A stretch of 64,000 bases of DNA from Duganella sp. CF458. GTDB lineage: Bacteria > Pseudomonadota > Gammaproteobacteria > Burkholderiales > Burkholderiaceae_D. The number at the start of each line of letters is the position of its first letter. Position 1 is the stretch's first letter. This document shows, piece after piece, positions 27,752-36,938 of the stretch. Both the position numbers and the translations under genes were made by a program. The DNA lies in the NCBI RefSeq assembly GCF_900113115.1, contig NZ_FOOF01000001.1:558001-622000 (forward strand), read 5' to 3'. The notes beneath the pieces are model-generated. The model had not been told where the DNA came from. It saw only the letters and a program-made list of their open reading frames with translations, and searched no databases.

Positions 27752-29014
27752 ATGCACCTTTCTGAACTTAAGGCGATGCACGTTTCAGCTCTGCTGGAAA
27801 TGGCCATCAGCCTCGATATCGACAATGCGGCCCGCCTGCGCAAGCAGGAACTGATGTTCGCGATCCTGAAAAAACGCGCCAAGGCCGGCGAACAGATTTT
27901 CGGCGACGGCGCCCTGGAAGTGCTGCCTGACGGCTTCGGCTTCCTGCGCTCGCCAGACGCCTCGTATATGGCGTCGACCGACGATATTTACATTTCCCCG
28001 TCCCAGATCCGCCGCTTCAACCTGCACACCGGCGATTCGATCGAGGGCGAGGTGCGGACCCCGAAGGATGGCGAGCGCTACTTCGCCCTGGTGAAGGTGG
28101 ACAAGGTCAACGGCGAATCGCCGGAGGCGTCCAAGCACCGCATCCTGTTTGAGAACCTGACGCCGCTGCACCCGAACGTGCCGCTGCGCCTGGAGCGCGA
28201 CATGACCGGCACCGAGAACATCACCGGCCGTATCATCGACCTGGTGGCGCCGATCGGCAAGGGCCAGCGCGGCCTGCTGGTGGCTTCGCCAAAGTCCGGC
28301 AAATCCGTGATGCTGCAGCATATCGCGCACGCCATCACCACCAACCACCCCGACGTGACCCTGATCGTGCTGTTGATCGACGAACGTCCGGAAGAAGTGA
28401 CCGAGATGCAGCGCTCGGTGCGCGGCGAAGTGGTGGCCTCCACCTTCGACGAACCGGCCACGCGCCACGTGCAGGTGGCCGAGATGGTGCTGGAGAAAGC
28501 CAAGCGCCTGGTCGAGATGAAGAAGGACGTGGTGATCCTGCTGGACTCGATCACCCGCCTGGCGCGCGCCTACAACACCGTGATCCCGGCCTCGGGCAAG
28601 GTACTGACCGGCGGCGTGGATGCCAACGCGCTGCAGCGTCCGAAGCGCTTCTTCGGCGCCGCCCGCAACGTGGAAGAAGGCGGCTCGCTGACCATCGTCG
28701 CCACCGCGCTGATCGAAACCGGCTCGCGCATGGACGACGTGATCTACGAAGAATTCAAGGGTACCGGCAATATGGAGGTGCACCTGGAGCGCCGCCTGGC
28801 CGAGAAGCGCGTCTACCCGTCGATCAACCTGAACAAGTCCGGCACCCGCCGCGAGGAACTGCTGATCAAGGCCGACCAGCTGCAGAAGATCTGGATCCTG
28901 CGCAAGCTGCTGTACTCGATGGACGAGATCGAGGCGATGGAGTTCATCCTCGACAAGATGCGCGCCACCAAGAACAACGGCGAGTTCTTTGAGATGATGC
29001 GCCGCGGCGGCTAA
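27752..29014 (+). CDS. rho: Transcription termination factor Rho
   Basis: A 420-residue RNA-dependent hexameric ATPase/helicase that releases RNA polymerase. N-terminal RNA-binding domain ([37 protein letters not shown] in part), Walker A in [10 protein letters not shown] near residue 180, Walker B region [16 protein letters not shown], and the R-loop GTGNMEVHL. The ATG at 27752 gives the standard length; an upstream in-frame frame is not conserved. The 138-base leader between trxA and rho may carry the usual Rho autoregulation, but nothing specific is visible. Confidence 0.98.
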   Translation: MHLSELKAMHVSALLEMAISLDIDNAARLRKQELMFAILKKRAKAGEQIFGDGALEVLPDGFGFLRSPDASYMASTDDIYISPSQIRRFNLHTGDSIEGEVRTPKDGERYFALVKVDKVNGESPEASKHRILFENLTPLHPNVPLRLERDMTGTENITGRIIDLVAPIGKGQRGLLVASPKSGKSVMLQHIAHAITTNHPDVTLIVLLIDERPEEVTEMQRSVRGEVVASTFDEPATRHVQVAEMVLEKAKRLVEMKKDVVILLDSITRLARAYNTVIPASGKVLTGGVDANALQRPKRFFGAARNVEEGGSLTIVATALIETGSRMDDVIYEEFKGTGNMEVHLERRLAEKRVYPSINLNKSGTRREELLIKADQLQKIWILRKLLYSMDEIEAMEFILDKMRATKNNGEFFEMMRRGG

Positions 29015-29016
29015 AC

Positions 29017-29092
29017 AAATGGGGACGTACCCCATTTATTAAGTCACTGAAAAGACAGGGGACGTCCCGGAAAATGGGGTACGTCCCCATTT
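29017..29092. repeat. Inverted repeat with T tract after rho
   Basis: A 21-base arm AAATGGGGACGTACCCCATTT (shown here in two parts as AAATGGGGACG and TACCCCATTT) at 29017-29037 has its exact reverse complement at 29072-29092, followed by a run of T. Each arm is also nearly palindromic. Together they can act as a terminator for rho. It belongs to a different repeat type from the hairpins at 27048 and 59152. Confidence 0.8.
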
Positions 29093-29095
29093 TTT

Positions 29096-29104
29096 TGCTA
29101 TAAT
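29096..29104 (+). promoter_or_regulatory. Extended -10 promoter of rpmE2
   Basis: TGC followed by TATAAT is a perfect extended -10 element; the -35 position falls in the right arm of the inverted repeat and has no good match, as expected for extended -10 promoters. Transcription would start near 29111, giving a leader of about 92 bases before rpmE2. Confidence 0.6.
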
Positions 29105-29202
29105 CGTGGGTTCACACAACCCCGGCAAGTGAGCGGCAATCGGGTCGAGAGGCAAGAAGGACCGACGAAGTGCTGTTTGGCTACCAATATTGAGAGAAAA
29201 GC

Positions 29203-29472
29203 ATGAAAGCTGATATCCATCCAGATTACCGCGAAGTCCTGTTCCACGACCTGTCCTGCGACTTCAAGTTCATCACCCGCTCGACCATCCAGACCCGCGA
29301 CAGCGCGACCCACGAAGGTAAAGAGTACCCACTGGTGAAGATCGAGGTTTCCTCCGAATCGCACCCATTCTTCACCGGCCAGCACAAGATCGTCGACACC
29401 GCCGGTCGCGTGGAAAAATTCCGCCAGAAGTTCGGCAAAGTCGGTTCCAAGACCGCAGTTGCAAACGGCTAA
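29203..29472 (+). CDS. rpmE2: 50S ribosomal protein L31 type B
   Basis: An 89-residue L31 of the zinc-independent type [55 protein letters not shown] in part. It lacks the CxxC metal ligands of type A. As far as this window shows it may be the main L31. The ATG at 29203 follows AGAGAAAAGC. A terminator follows directly. Confidence 0.97.
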   Translation: MKADIHPDYREVLFHDLSCDFKFITRSTIQTRDSATHEGKEYPLVKIEVSSESHPFFTGQHKIVDTAGRVEKFRQKFGKVGSKTAVANG

Positions 29473-29490
29473 TCCCCGTCGCAGCGAAAA

Positions 29491-29516
29491 AAAAGGCAGC
29501 CGCGGCTGCCTTTTTT
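29491..29516 (+). terminator. Rho-independent terminator of rpmE2
   Basis: AAAAGGCAGCCGCGGCTGCC followed by TTTTTT: a short-loop GC stem with a U tract, 19 bases after the stop codon. Confidence 0.9.
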
Positions 29517-29562
29517 CTTGTTACCCGTCATACTCCAGCTTTCCAAAGAATAACCCTGACCG

Positions 29563-31287
29563 ATGAAGCCAGTCCGTCTGCCCGCCGCCGCCACCCGTAC
29601 CCTGCCCCGCTGGGCGTTTTTTGCCCTGGGCCTGCTGTACATCCTGCCGGGGCTGATCGGGCGCGAACCGTGGAAAAACGATGACGCGGCCAGCTTCGGC
29701 GTGATGTGGACCATGGCGCACGGCAGCTGGCAAGACTGGCTGTGGCCCAATATCGCCGGCCTGTCCGTGACCGGCGAAGGCCCGCTGGCGTTCTGGCTGG
29801 GCGCGCTGGGCATCAAGCTGTTCGGCTGGGCCATCGGCGACGTGCTGGGCGCGCGCGTGGCCACCCTGGGCGTGTTCCTGCTGGGCGTGATGGCGGTCTG
29901 GTACGCCACCTTCAACCTGGGCCGCCGCCCGGAAGCCCAGCCGCTGCGCCTGGCCTTCGGCGGCCAGCCGGAACCGGACGATTTCGGCCGCACCCTGGCC
30001 GATGCCGCGGTGCTGATCTACCTGGGCTGCCTGGGCTTGCTGGTGCACAGCCATGAAACCACGGCCGAGCCGCTGCAAGTGGCGCTGCTGGCGCTCACGC
30101 TGTACCGCAGCGTGCGCTACATGGAACTGCCGTCGCTGCGCAATGCCGCCCTGGCCGGCCTGGCCCTGGGCTTGCTGACCCTGACGCGCGGCTGGGTGGT
30201 CCCGGCCGCCCTGGTGGCCGCCCTGTTTGCCTGCACCCGCTTCCTGGCCATGCCGGCCGCCCGTTCGCTGCGCGAGCTGGCCTTCGGCGTGGCCGTGGCC
30301 GCCGGCGTGACCGCGTTGTGGGCGGTGCCGGCCCTGCTGGCGCGGCCCTACGGCCAGGCGCCGCTGAGCGCCTGGATGGCCTGGAACGAGGCCCAGCTGA
30401 CGATCGGCGGCTTCGAAGGCTTGCGCACCTTCTTCCGCGTCGGCGTCTGGTTCTTCTGGCCGGCCTGGCCGTTTGCCGCCTGGGCCGTGTGGGCCTGGCG
30501 CCGCCAGAGCAACCTGCTGCACATCGTGGTGCCGACCACCTTCGTCACGGTGGCCACCCTGCTGGTGCTGATCAACCCGGCGCCGGAACAGGGCCACCTG
30601 CTGATGCTGCTGCCGCCGCTGGCCATCATGGCCGCCTTCGGCCTGCTGACCATGCAGCGCGGCGCCATCAATGCCATCGACTGGTTCAGCGTGATGGTGC
30701 TGACGCTGTGCGCGGCCGTGCTGTGGATTTTCTATTACGCCCAGCTGACCGGCTGGCCGGCCAAGCCGGCGCACAATGTGCTCAAGCTGCTGCCGGGCTT
30801 TACGCCGCAGGTGAGCTGGCTGTCGCTGCTGGTCGGCCTGTGTGCCACCGCCGGCTGGTTCGTGCTGGTGCACTGGCGCCTGTCGCGCCGCCCGGCCGTG
30901 CTGTGGCGCGCCGTGGTGCTGTCGTCCGGCGGCCTGATCCTGATCTGGATCCTGCTGATGACCCTGTTCCTGCCGCATGTGAACTACAGCAAGAGCTACG
31001 CCGCGGTGGCGCGCGAGGCGGCTGCCGCCCTGCCGCCCGGCACCGATTGCGTGCAGAGCAATGTCACGCCGGCCCAGCGCGCCTCCTTCGCCTACTTCGG
31101 CCAGATGCCGTTCAATGGCGTGGAACAGCGCCGCTGCGCGGTCATGTTGTTGCAAGATAGCATCAAATCTCGTGCCCACGAGCAACAGCCTGGTGCCGAG
31201 TGGGAACAGCTATGGGAAGGGCGGCGCGCCTCTGACCGCAGCGAGCGTTTCCGCCTGTTCAAGCAGCGCACGGTTCACGCCCACTGA
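29563..31287 (+). CDS. ArnT-like membrane glycosyltransferase (GT-C/PMT family)
   Basis: A 574-residue multi-membrane protein. The first periplasmic loop REPWKNDDAASFGVMWTMAHG holds the acidic catalytic residues of GT39/GT83-type lipid-dependent glycosyltransferases; GEGPLAFWLG is also characteristic, and about ten membrane helices follow, with a small soluble C-terminal part. ArnT-type enzymes transfer a sugar from undecaprenyl phosphate to lipid A or protein in the periplasm. The gene stands alone after rpmE2, with the binding-protein gene 57 bases downstream. Donor unknown; it may use a lipid-linked sugar made by the 10800-14361 genes. Confidence 0.82.
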   Translation: MKPVRLPAAATRTLPRWAFFALGLLYILPGLIGREPWKNDDAASFGVMWTMAHGSWQDWLWPNIAGLSVTGEGPLAFWLGALGIKLFGWAIGDVLGARVATLGVFLLGVMAVWYATFNLGRRPEAQPLRLAFGGQPEPDDFGRTLADAAVLIYLGCLGLLVHSHETTAEPLQVALLALTLYRSVRYMELPSLRNAALAGLALGLLTLTRGWVVPAALVAALFACTRFLAMPAARSLRELAFGVAVAAGVTALWAVPALLARPYGQAPLSAWMAWNEAQLTIGGFEGLRTFFRVGVWFFWPAWPFAAWAVWAWRRQSNLLHIVVPTTFVTVATLLVLINPAPEQGHLLMLLPPLAIMAAFGLLTMQRGAINAIDWFSVMVLTLCAAVLWIFYYAQLTGWPAKPAHNVLKLLPGFTPQVSWLSLLVGLCATAGWFVLVHWRLSRRPAVLWRAVVLSSGGLILIWILLMTLFLPHVNYSKSYAAVAREAAAALPPGTDCVQSNVTPAQRASFAYFGQMPFNGVEQRRCAVMLLQDSIKSRAHEQQPGAEWEQLWEGRRASDRSERFRLFKQRTVHAH

Positions 31288-31344
31288 TTGTCCAGCGGCC
31301 CGCCTGCCTGCTATCCTGTACTCGACGATAGCAAAGAGGTAGGC

Positions 31345-32082
31345 ATGGTAATCGGGGTAGCGTATCTGGCAATGTTGTTGGCCACCAGCGCCGGCGCGCT
31401 GGCGGCGCCGCCCCTGGTCATCACCGCCGAGCATTCGCCGCCGGCCAGCATGAAAGTGGGCCAGCAAGTGACCGGCCGCGAAGGCGAAAAGATCCGCGAA
31501 ATGCTGGCCCGCAGCGGCTATGCCTACCGCATCGACGTGCTGCCCTGGAAACGCGCCTTCACCATGGCGCAGCGCGATCGCTACACCTGCGTCTACTCCA
31601 CCTCGCGCACCCCGGAACGGGAAAAACAGTTCAAATGGGTCGGCCCCACCGATGAAGCGCAATGGGTGCTGATGGGCCGCGCCGGGCGCCACTACGCGGT
31701 GCACAGCCTGGACGATGCGCGCAAGCTGCGCATCGGCACCTATCACGGCGATGCGCGCGACGAATTTCTGCGCGCCCGCGGCTTCGACGTGGACGGCGCG
31801 CCCGACAATGCCGCCAACCCGAAAAAGCTGATGCTCGACCGCATCGACCTGTGGGCAGTCGGCGTGCGCAACAATGACCTCAGCGCGCTGGCCATGTATG
31901 CCGCCCCCGAGCAGATCGTGCCGGTGCTGACCTTCCACCACGTCAAGGTCTACCTGGCGTGCAACCCCAGCGTGCCCGACGCCATGATCGAACGCATGAA
32001 TGCCGCCCTCGACGCCATGCGCAAGGATGGCACGTTCACCCGCTTGGAAAAAAAATACGAGCATTGGCAGGCCGGCAAATAA
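31345..32082 (+). CDS. Periplasmic substrate-binding protein, SBP family 3 type
   Basis: A 245-residue protein with signal peptide (MVIGVAYLAMLLATSAGALAA) and a class II binding-protein fold (PPLVITAEHSPPASMKVG, TGREGEKIREMLARSGY, KLRIGTYHGDARDEFL, RLEKKYEHW at the end). Such solitary genes, without a permease nearby, often have a role in amino-acid sensing or uptake with unlinked permeases. The ATG at 31345 is chosen because AGAGGT precedes it and the signal peptide begins there; a longer frame upstream lacks these. Confidence 0.8.
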   Translation: MVIGVAYLAMLLATSAGALAAPPLVITAEHSPPASMKVGQQVTGREGEKIREMLARSGYAYRIDVLPWKRAFTMAQRDRYTCVYSTSRTPEREKQFKWVGPTDEAQWVLMGRAGRHYAVHSLDDARKLRIGTYHGDARDEFLRARGFDVDGAPDNAANPKKLMLDRIDLWAVGVRNNDLSALAMYAAPEQIVPVLTFHHVKVYLACNPSVPDAMIERMNAALDAMRKDGTFTRLEKKYEHWQAGK

Positions 32083-32126
32083 ATGCCATTTCTTACTGTT
32101 GCGCAACACAAGTTTTTTTGGCGGCC

Positions 32127-32158
32127 GGCGCACGTGCGCCCGGTTTACGCGCTATAGT
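32127..32158 (+). promoter_or_regulatory. Palindrome and candidate -10 upstream of the FtsH-like gene
   Basis: GGCGCACGTGCGCC (32127-32140) is a perfect 14-base palindrome. A TATAGT -10-like element lies at 32153-32158, so the palindrome covers the expected -35 position and may be an operator. No clear -35 is seen. The first start codon is 107 bases further on. Confidence 0.35.
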
Positions 32159-32265
32159 CACCCCATGCGGAATGTTGCCGTACAGCATTTCCGACAAGAT
32201 GGGGCCAGCCGAGGCATCAGCCGCCGGCCATAGGCCCACCAGAAACCCTTGCGATTTCCAGGCCT

Positions 32266-34179
32266 ATGTTCAATATCTACAAGCTCCAACTCGCCCTCAA
32301 GAACCCACTGGTGCGCATCACCCTGGTGCTGCTGGCCTGCGCCGGCCTCGCGTTTGCGCTGCTGCGCGGCGAGGTGGCGCAAGATGCCGCGCCGGTGGTG
32401 CGCTCGCAGAATATCGGTGAAATCACGGCCCTGGTGGCCCAGCGCGACAAGCTGGACTACCTGCTGATCGCCCGTCCGCTGGCCGATTCGCCGCGCTACG
32501 TCTACAAGTTCAAGCACGACGCCACCCTGCACGTGGTGGTGGTGCCCAGCACCTCGCACCAGAGCCTGGAGCGCGAAGTGCTGTTGCGCAATAACATTCC
32601 TTACGCCATCGCCAAGGAAGACTTCCTGGCCGCCCACAAGGGCGTGCTGCTGGACGATGGCGGCCAGTGGGCCAGCGTGCAAGCTTTCCTGAAACGCCAT
32701 GCATTCGACATCTTGGTGATCGGCCTGTTGTTGTTCGTGCTGAAGTGGGGCGTGCCGGGCATGGGCATGAACGCGTCGGTGATCGCGCCCGACCAGCTCA
32801 AAGGGTCGATGGACGACCTGATCGGCATGGAAGACATCAAGCAGGAAGTGCTGCACCTGGAAGACATGATCCGCAACCGCGAAGTGTACAAGCAGCACAA
32901 TATCGACAAGCCGTTCAACGTGATGCTGACCGGTCCGGCCGGGACCGGCAAGACCAAGCTGGCCGGCTACCTGGCCAAGCGCCTGGGCTATCCGCTGATC
33001 CAGGCGTCCGGCTCGGCGCTGGAATCGGGCTACGTGGGCGGCGGCTCGAAAGCCCTGAATGCGCTGTACAAGAAGGCTTGCGCCCGCGGCAATTGCATCA
33101 TCTTCCTGGACGAGGCGCAGGCCCTGTTCATGCCGCGCGGCCGCGGCGAAAAGAAGTGGGAAGACGATACCGCCAATACCCTGCTGGGCTTGCTGGACGG
33201 CGTGAAGAGCGAACAAGGCCAGGGCGTGATCTGGATTGTCGCGTCCAACTTCGATGATGCCTCGACCGCGATGGACGAGGCCATGCTGCGCCGCTTCAGC
33301 GTGAAGATCAACTTCCGCCTGCCCAACAAGGGGGAGCGCCGCGCGCTGCTCGAGTCCTTCCTGAAGCGCAAGCAGGATGGCCTGGTGAACTGGAACGAGA
33401 TGGACCTGGACCAGGTGGCCGAGATCACGGCAAACCTCAGCCCGGCGCTGCTGGAAACCGTGGTCGACCGCGCTTCCATGATCTCGATCCAGGAAAAGTG
33501 CGTGATCAATACCGACCTGATGTTCCGCGCCTTCGAGCGCGCCACCATCGGCCTGACCGACCGCGCCACCACCGCCGAGAAGACCCGCCAGCGCGAACGG
33601 ATCGCCTTGCACGAGCTGGGCCACTTCTTCATGCAGATCGATCCGTACCTGCGCGCCGGCATGCCGCTGGCCGAGGTGAAGGAAAAATCGCACCTGCTGA
33701 AGATTTCCACCGAGGCGGTGTCGAAGATGAATGCGCTGGGCTACGTATTGTCGGCCGGCGACGACATGTCGCTGCGCACGCTGGAAGAAATGGAGCGCGA
33801 CGTGATGCAACTGTACGGCGGCGTGGCGGCGGAAGAACTGTTCTACGGCGCGCGCGGCATTTCGGTGGGCAGCCAGAACGATATCGAGAAGGCCACCAAG
33901 ATGCTGAACATGATGGTCAACCGCCTGTCGATGTATTCGCGCTCCAAGCTCGACTACAGCCAGTTGCGCGGCGAGACCGGCGACGAACACACCCTGCTGC
34001 AGGTGGAAGCCAAGGCGGACGAGTTGTACAGCACCACGCTGGCCGCCATGCGCGACTACCGCAGCGTGATGGAATCCATCAAGGAAGAGCTGATGGAGCG
34101 CTATGTGCTGTCGAAAGATGGCATCTTCGCCCTGCTGGAAGAGCGCCTCGATGCAGCGCCCCTGAAGCAGGCGGCATAA
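32266..34179 (+). CDS. Divergent FtsH-like AAA+ membrane metalloprotease
   Basis: A 637-residue protein with the full FtsH order: N-terminal membrane helix (17-35), periplasmic segment with a few strands, second membrane helix (about 145-163), AAA+ domain with Walker A GPAGTGKTKL (near 222), Walker B CIIFLDEAQALF, and RRFSVKINF, then a peptidase domain with HELGH near residue 448 and GISVGSQNDIEKATKM containing the third ligand Asp. The pore loop is SGYVGGGSK rather than the FtsH consensus with Phe-Val-Gly, the peptidase domain is short, and it lacks the long periplasmic fold of typical FtsH. It is therefore likely a paralog of the essential FtsH with a special substrate. No linked genes show its role. 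Confidence 0.82.
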   Translation: MFNIYKLQLALKNPLVRITLVLLACAGLAFALLRGEVAQDAAPVVRSQNIGEITALVAQRDKLDYLLIARPLADSPRYVYKFKHDATLHVVVVPSTSHQSLEREVLLRNNIPYAIAKEDFLAAHKGVLLDDGGQWASVQAFLKRHAFDILVIGLLLFVLKWGVPGMGMNASVIAPDQLKGSMDDLIGMEDIKQEVLHLEDMIRNREVYKQHNIDKPFNVMLTGPAGTGKTKLAGYLAKRLGYPLIQASGSALESGYVGGGSKALNALYKKACARGNCIIFLDEAQALFMPRGRGEKKWEDDTANTLLGLLDGVKSEQGQGVIWIVASNFDDASTAMDEAMLRRFSVKINFRLPNKGERRALLESFLKRKQDGLVNWNEMDLDQVAEITANLSPALLETVVDRASMISIQEKCVINTDLMFRAFERATIGLTDRATTAEKTRQRERIALHELGHFFMQIDPYLRAGMPLAEVKEKSHLLKISTEAVSKMNALGYVLSAGDDMSLRTLEEMERDVMQLYGGVAAEELFYGARGISVGSQNDIEKATKMLNMMVNRLSMYSRSKLDYSQLRGETGDEHTLLQVEAKADELYSTTLAAMRDYRSVMESIKEELMERYVLSKDGIFALLEERLDAAPLKQAA

Positions 34180-34212
34180 AGCCCGGCACGCGGCCACGGC
34201 CGAATAAAGCGT

Positions 34213-34239
34213 CGTGGCGCACCGCTTTGATGCGCCACG
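34213..34239. terminator. Hairpin between convergent genes
   Basis: CGTGGCGCA (34213-34221) and TGCGCCACG (34231-34239) form a perfect 9-base stem around a 9-base loop, between the convergent stops at 34179 and 34258. There is no U tract in either direction, so terminator activity is uncertain. Confidence 0.4.
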
Positions 34240-34257
34240 GCCGCTGCATTGTCCGGC

Positions 34258-34653
34258 TTAGCGCGCTGCCACCACGCGCACATTGGTTTCCTTCATGGCG
34301 ACCGACATCGGCAGGCGCTCGAAGTTTTCGATCACCACTTCTTCGCCGCGGTCGCGGAACTCGATGCGGGTGCCGGCGGCCGTCGCGAACGTATTGGCGG
34401 CCACGGGGAACAGTTCGACCCGGTCTTCCAGTTTCAGGCGCGCCCAATACCGTCCCCCCGACTGCGTGAACTTGATGGTTTTGTCATTGCTCAGGGCATA
34501 GCCGTTCGCGTAGTCATCAAAGCCGCCCTTGTACAGCTTATAACTTCCTTGCGGCGCCTGGATCTTCACGGTGGAATCGTCAACACCGGCAGCAAAGGCG
34601 CTGCCGCCCAACATCAGTGCTGCCATGGCACTCAGCATCATCAGCTTTTTCAT
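34258..34653 (-). CDS. Small exported protein of unknown function
   Basis: A 131-residue protein with a clear signal peptide (MKKLMMLSAMAALMLGGSAF, then AA) and a soluble part with alternating strands (STVKIQAPQGSYKLYKG, KTIKFTQSGGRYWARLK, TRIEFRDRGEEVVIENF). The pattern of a small all-beta periplasmic domain is clear but I do not recognise the family. GGAGA stands 5 bases before the chosen ATG at 34653; an ATG three bases earlier is possible. It is a single gene followed by the convergent FtsH-like gene. Confidence 0.7.
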   Translation of the reverse strand: MKKLMMLSAMAALMLGGSAFAAGVDDSTVKIQAPQGSYKLYKGGFDDYANGYALSNDKTIKFTQSGGRYWARLKLEDRVELFPVAANTFATAAGTRIEFRDRGEEVVIENFERLPMSVAMKETNVRVVAAR

Positions 34654-34656
34654 CAT

Positions 34657-35115
34657 CTTCTCCGATTGGTTCGCCTGGTTCGCCCCGTCATCAAAAGGTG
34701 CGGGGTCCATTCAAAATTAGCAAAGGGCGTTCGGAAGTGCAGCTTCGGACGACGAACAGCACGTTCCGTGGAATAGAACGCATGGCGCGCGGACGAACTG
34801 CAAATGCGGCCTGGCGGACTTGCCGTCTGTGCGGCATTGCCGTCCGGGGCGCCCTGACCCGTATCCGGGAGGCGCCCGGGGCCGGGGCGAATGGGGTGCA
34901 CCCGCGCCGGCTGTCCAAACCTCATGCCCTGCGCCGCGGCCGGTAGGCTGGGCGCTGCGGGTGCAAGCTTGCGCTTGCGGCGGCCCGGTGGTGGCCGCAG
35001 TGTCGCTTCGATCGCGTCCATCCTACGCCCCGGCGCCATGCTTGGAAAGCCGGCCGGTCCCACATTTTTTTCAATGTGCACATTGCCGCCCATAGCGTAA
35101 ATATTTGCTGCAGGG
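34657..35115. other. Non-coding stretch between the small exported protein gene and tRNA-Leu
   Basis: About 460 bases with no frame that has both plausible composition and a ribosome-binding site. It holds the leader of the minus-strand gene and several short GC-rich palindromes (for example GGGTGCACCC), none of which I can assign. A small RNA cannot be excluded. Confidence 0.6.
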
Positions 35116-35144
35116 TTGCCGCGCGGTGCCAAATCGGTAATAAT
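35116..35144 (+). promoter_or_regulatory. Promoter of tRNA-Leu
   Basis: TTGCCG (35116-35121), 17 bases, AATAAT (35139-35144; TAATAAT in context) gives a strong sigma-70 promoter 17 bases before the mature tRNA 5' end. Confidence 0.65.
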
Positions 35145-35161
35145 GCGTGTCGCGTTAAGTG

Positions 35162-35246
35162 GCCCGAGTGGTGAAATTGGTAGACGCAGCGGACTCAAAA
35201 TCCGCCGCCGCAAGGCGTGCCGGTTCGATTCCGGCCTCGGGCACCA
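35162..35246 (+). tRNA. tRNA-Leu (anticodon CAA)
   Basis: An 85-base class II tRNA. The acceptor arms GCCCGAG and CTCGGGC pair, the anticodon loop CTCAAAA has CAA at positions 34-36 (decodes UUG), the long variable arm is present, the T arm is GCCGGTTCGATTCCGGC and CCA is encoded at 35244-35246. Confidence 0.97.
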
Positions 35247-35419
35247 CCTCTTCTTCCCTAATGCTTGCCTTCAAACTATGCTCCGGTGCACGCCGCGGCA
35301 TCCGCGTTGCTGCAGTCCGCCCCGCCAGCGCGCAGCACCATCACAGCGTCACACCGGGCCTGCGCCATATTTGACGCAAGGCAATTGTCGGTGCAATACT
35401 CAATAATTTCAGACTGTGA

Positions 35420-36931
35420 ATGATGATGGGCGCTACTGCAACAGCCAATGTCGACGCCGCGCTTGCCGCGCGCCTGCCACGCGCCAACGCGCCCGCAGCC
35501 GCCCGTGAACTGGACCTGCTGGAGCTGCTGGCGACCGCCTATCTGATCTTGCCGCTGTTGGTCTTCCTGCTCGGCTGGCTGCGCTGGCCGTATGCGCTGA
35601 CCTTGAGTCTGGGCTTGCTGCCCGCCCTGTACCGCGTGTGGCAGGCACGCCGGCGGCGCACCGGCTGGCTATCGCGGCGCGAGCTGCTGGCCGCGACCGG
35701 CGTGACGCTGGTGTGGGTCTCCCTGAGCGGGCTGATGCCCGGCTTCTTCCTCAACCTCGACTGGCTGACACGCATGTCGGTGCTGCGCGACCTGGTGGCC
35801 GGCGCCTGGCCGGTGGCCTACAGCCTGCCGGACGGCGAACTGATGCTGCGCTGTCCGCTTGGCTACTATATGGTGCCGGCGCTGGTCGGCAAGCTCTCGT
35901 CCCTGCATGGTGCCCGCATCGCACTCTGGCTGTGGACCGCAGTTGGCACGGCCTTGTTCCTGTTCCTCATGTTGGGCGCCAACGCCGCGCGCAAGCCCGG
36001 CGCCTGGCGCCCGGCCTTGCTGATTGCCGTGTTCTTCAGCGGCATGGACATTCTCGGTTGGCTGATAGCGAGCCCGCTCCCGCTGGAATGGGGCACGCAT
36101 ATCGAATGGTGGGCCGTCATGAATGGCAGCAAGATCCAGTACAGCGCCCACACCACCCAATTGTTCTGGGTCCCCAACCATGGACTGCCCGGCTGGCTGC
36201 TGGCGCTGGTGGCCTGGCGCCACCGCCAGCACGGCCTGTCGGTCCCGGCAGCGGCGCTGCTACTGCTGGGAACGGCATTCTGGGCACCCCTGGTCGCGTT
36301 GGGCGTCGCACCGTTGCTGTTCTGGTGCGTGTGGCGCGGCCTGGGCTGGCAACAGCTGGCGCGGCACAGCCTGCGCCTGCCGGTGCTGGCCTTGCTGCCG
36401 GCCGGCTTGCTGGTGGTGCGCTACCTGACCATGGGCGTGGCGCAGGCCGACACCAGCGGCGCGGCGCCGGCGCCCGTCCACGCCATTCTCCTGTTCTGCA
36501 TGCTTGAATGGGGCTTGCTGGCGTGGGCTGTGCTGTGGCGCGGCGAACGCTCGCCGCTGCTGCTGCTGGCCGTGCTGGAATTGCTGCTGTTGCCCTTCCT
36601 GCACTTCGGCCCGGCCAACGACCTGGTGATGCGGGCCAGTATTCCCGCCCTGGCCATCCTGATGATGGCCACGATTGAGGCGTGGCAAACGGCACTGCCA
36701 CCGCTGCGGCGCGCCGCCATCGCGGCCCTGCTGGCCTTGGGCAGCGCCACGCCCCTGCTGGAGTTCCAGCGCGCCTTCCTGTCCGGGCCGCGCTATGTGC
36801 ATGAACAGGCGAACTTTATCGATGTCAGCGGCTCAGGCGTATGGCACTACCTGAGCCCGGTGACGCGGCCCGACATCAAGGCCATGTTCAAGCCAGCGCA
36901 AGCGGCGCCCGGCGCTGCCCGGCAACCCTGA
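35420..36931 (+). CDS. Multi-membrane protein, possible GT-C glycosyltransferase
   Basis: A 503-residue protein with about ten membrane helices and a large loop after the second pair (PGFFLNLDWLTRMSVLRDLV, then LPDGELMLRCPLGYYMVPAL). The acidic loop and the overall layout resemble GT-C type lipid-phosphate glycosyltransferases, but I do not recognise a defined family. Three ATG codons occur in succession at 35420, 35423 and 35426. It is convergent with the envelope-glycan operon, with the stops only 7 bases apart. Confidence 0.6.
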   Translation: MMMGATATANVDAALAARLPRANAPAAARELDLLELLATAYLILPLLVFLLGWLRWPYALTLSLGLLPALYRVWQARRRRTGWLSRRELLAATGVTLVWVSLSGLMPGFFLNLDWLTRMSVLRDLVAGAWPVAYSLPDGELMLRCPLGYYMVPALVGKLSSLHGARIALWLWTAVGTALFLFLMLGANAARKPGAWRPALLIAVFFSGMDILGWLIASPLPLEWGTHIEWWAVMNGSKIQYSAHTTQLFWVPNHGLPGWLLALVAWRHRQHGLSVPAAALLLLGTAFWAPLVALGVAPLLFWCVWRGLGWQQLARHSLRLPVLALLPAGLLVVRYLTMGVAQADTSGAAPAPVHAILLFCMLEWGLLAWAVLWRGERSPLLLLAVLELLLLPFLHFGPANDLVMRASIPALAILMMATIEAWQTALPPLRRAAIAALLALGSATPLLEFQRAFLSGPRYVHEQANFIDVSGSGVWHYLSPVTRPDIKAMFKPAQAAPGAARQP

Positions 36932-36938
36932 GGCGCTG

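Noticed and set aside
34820..35095. A 91-codon plus-strand frame between the exported protein and tRNA-Leu
   Set aside because: No ribosome-binding site, proline/cysteine/arginine-rich composition and no family features.
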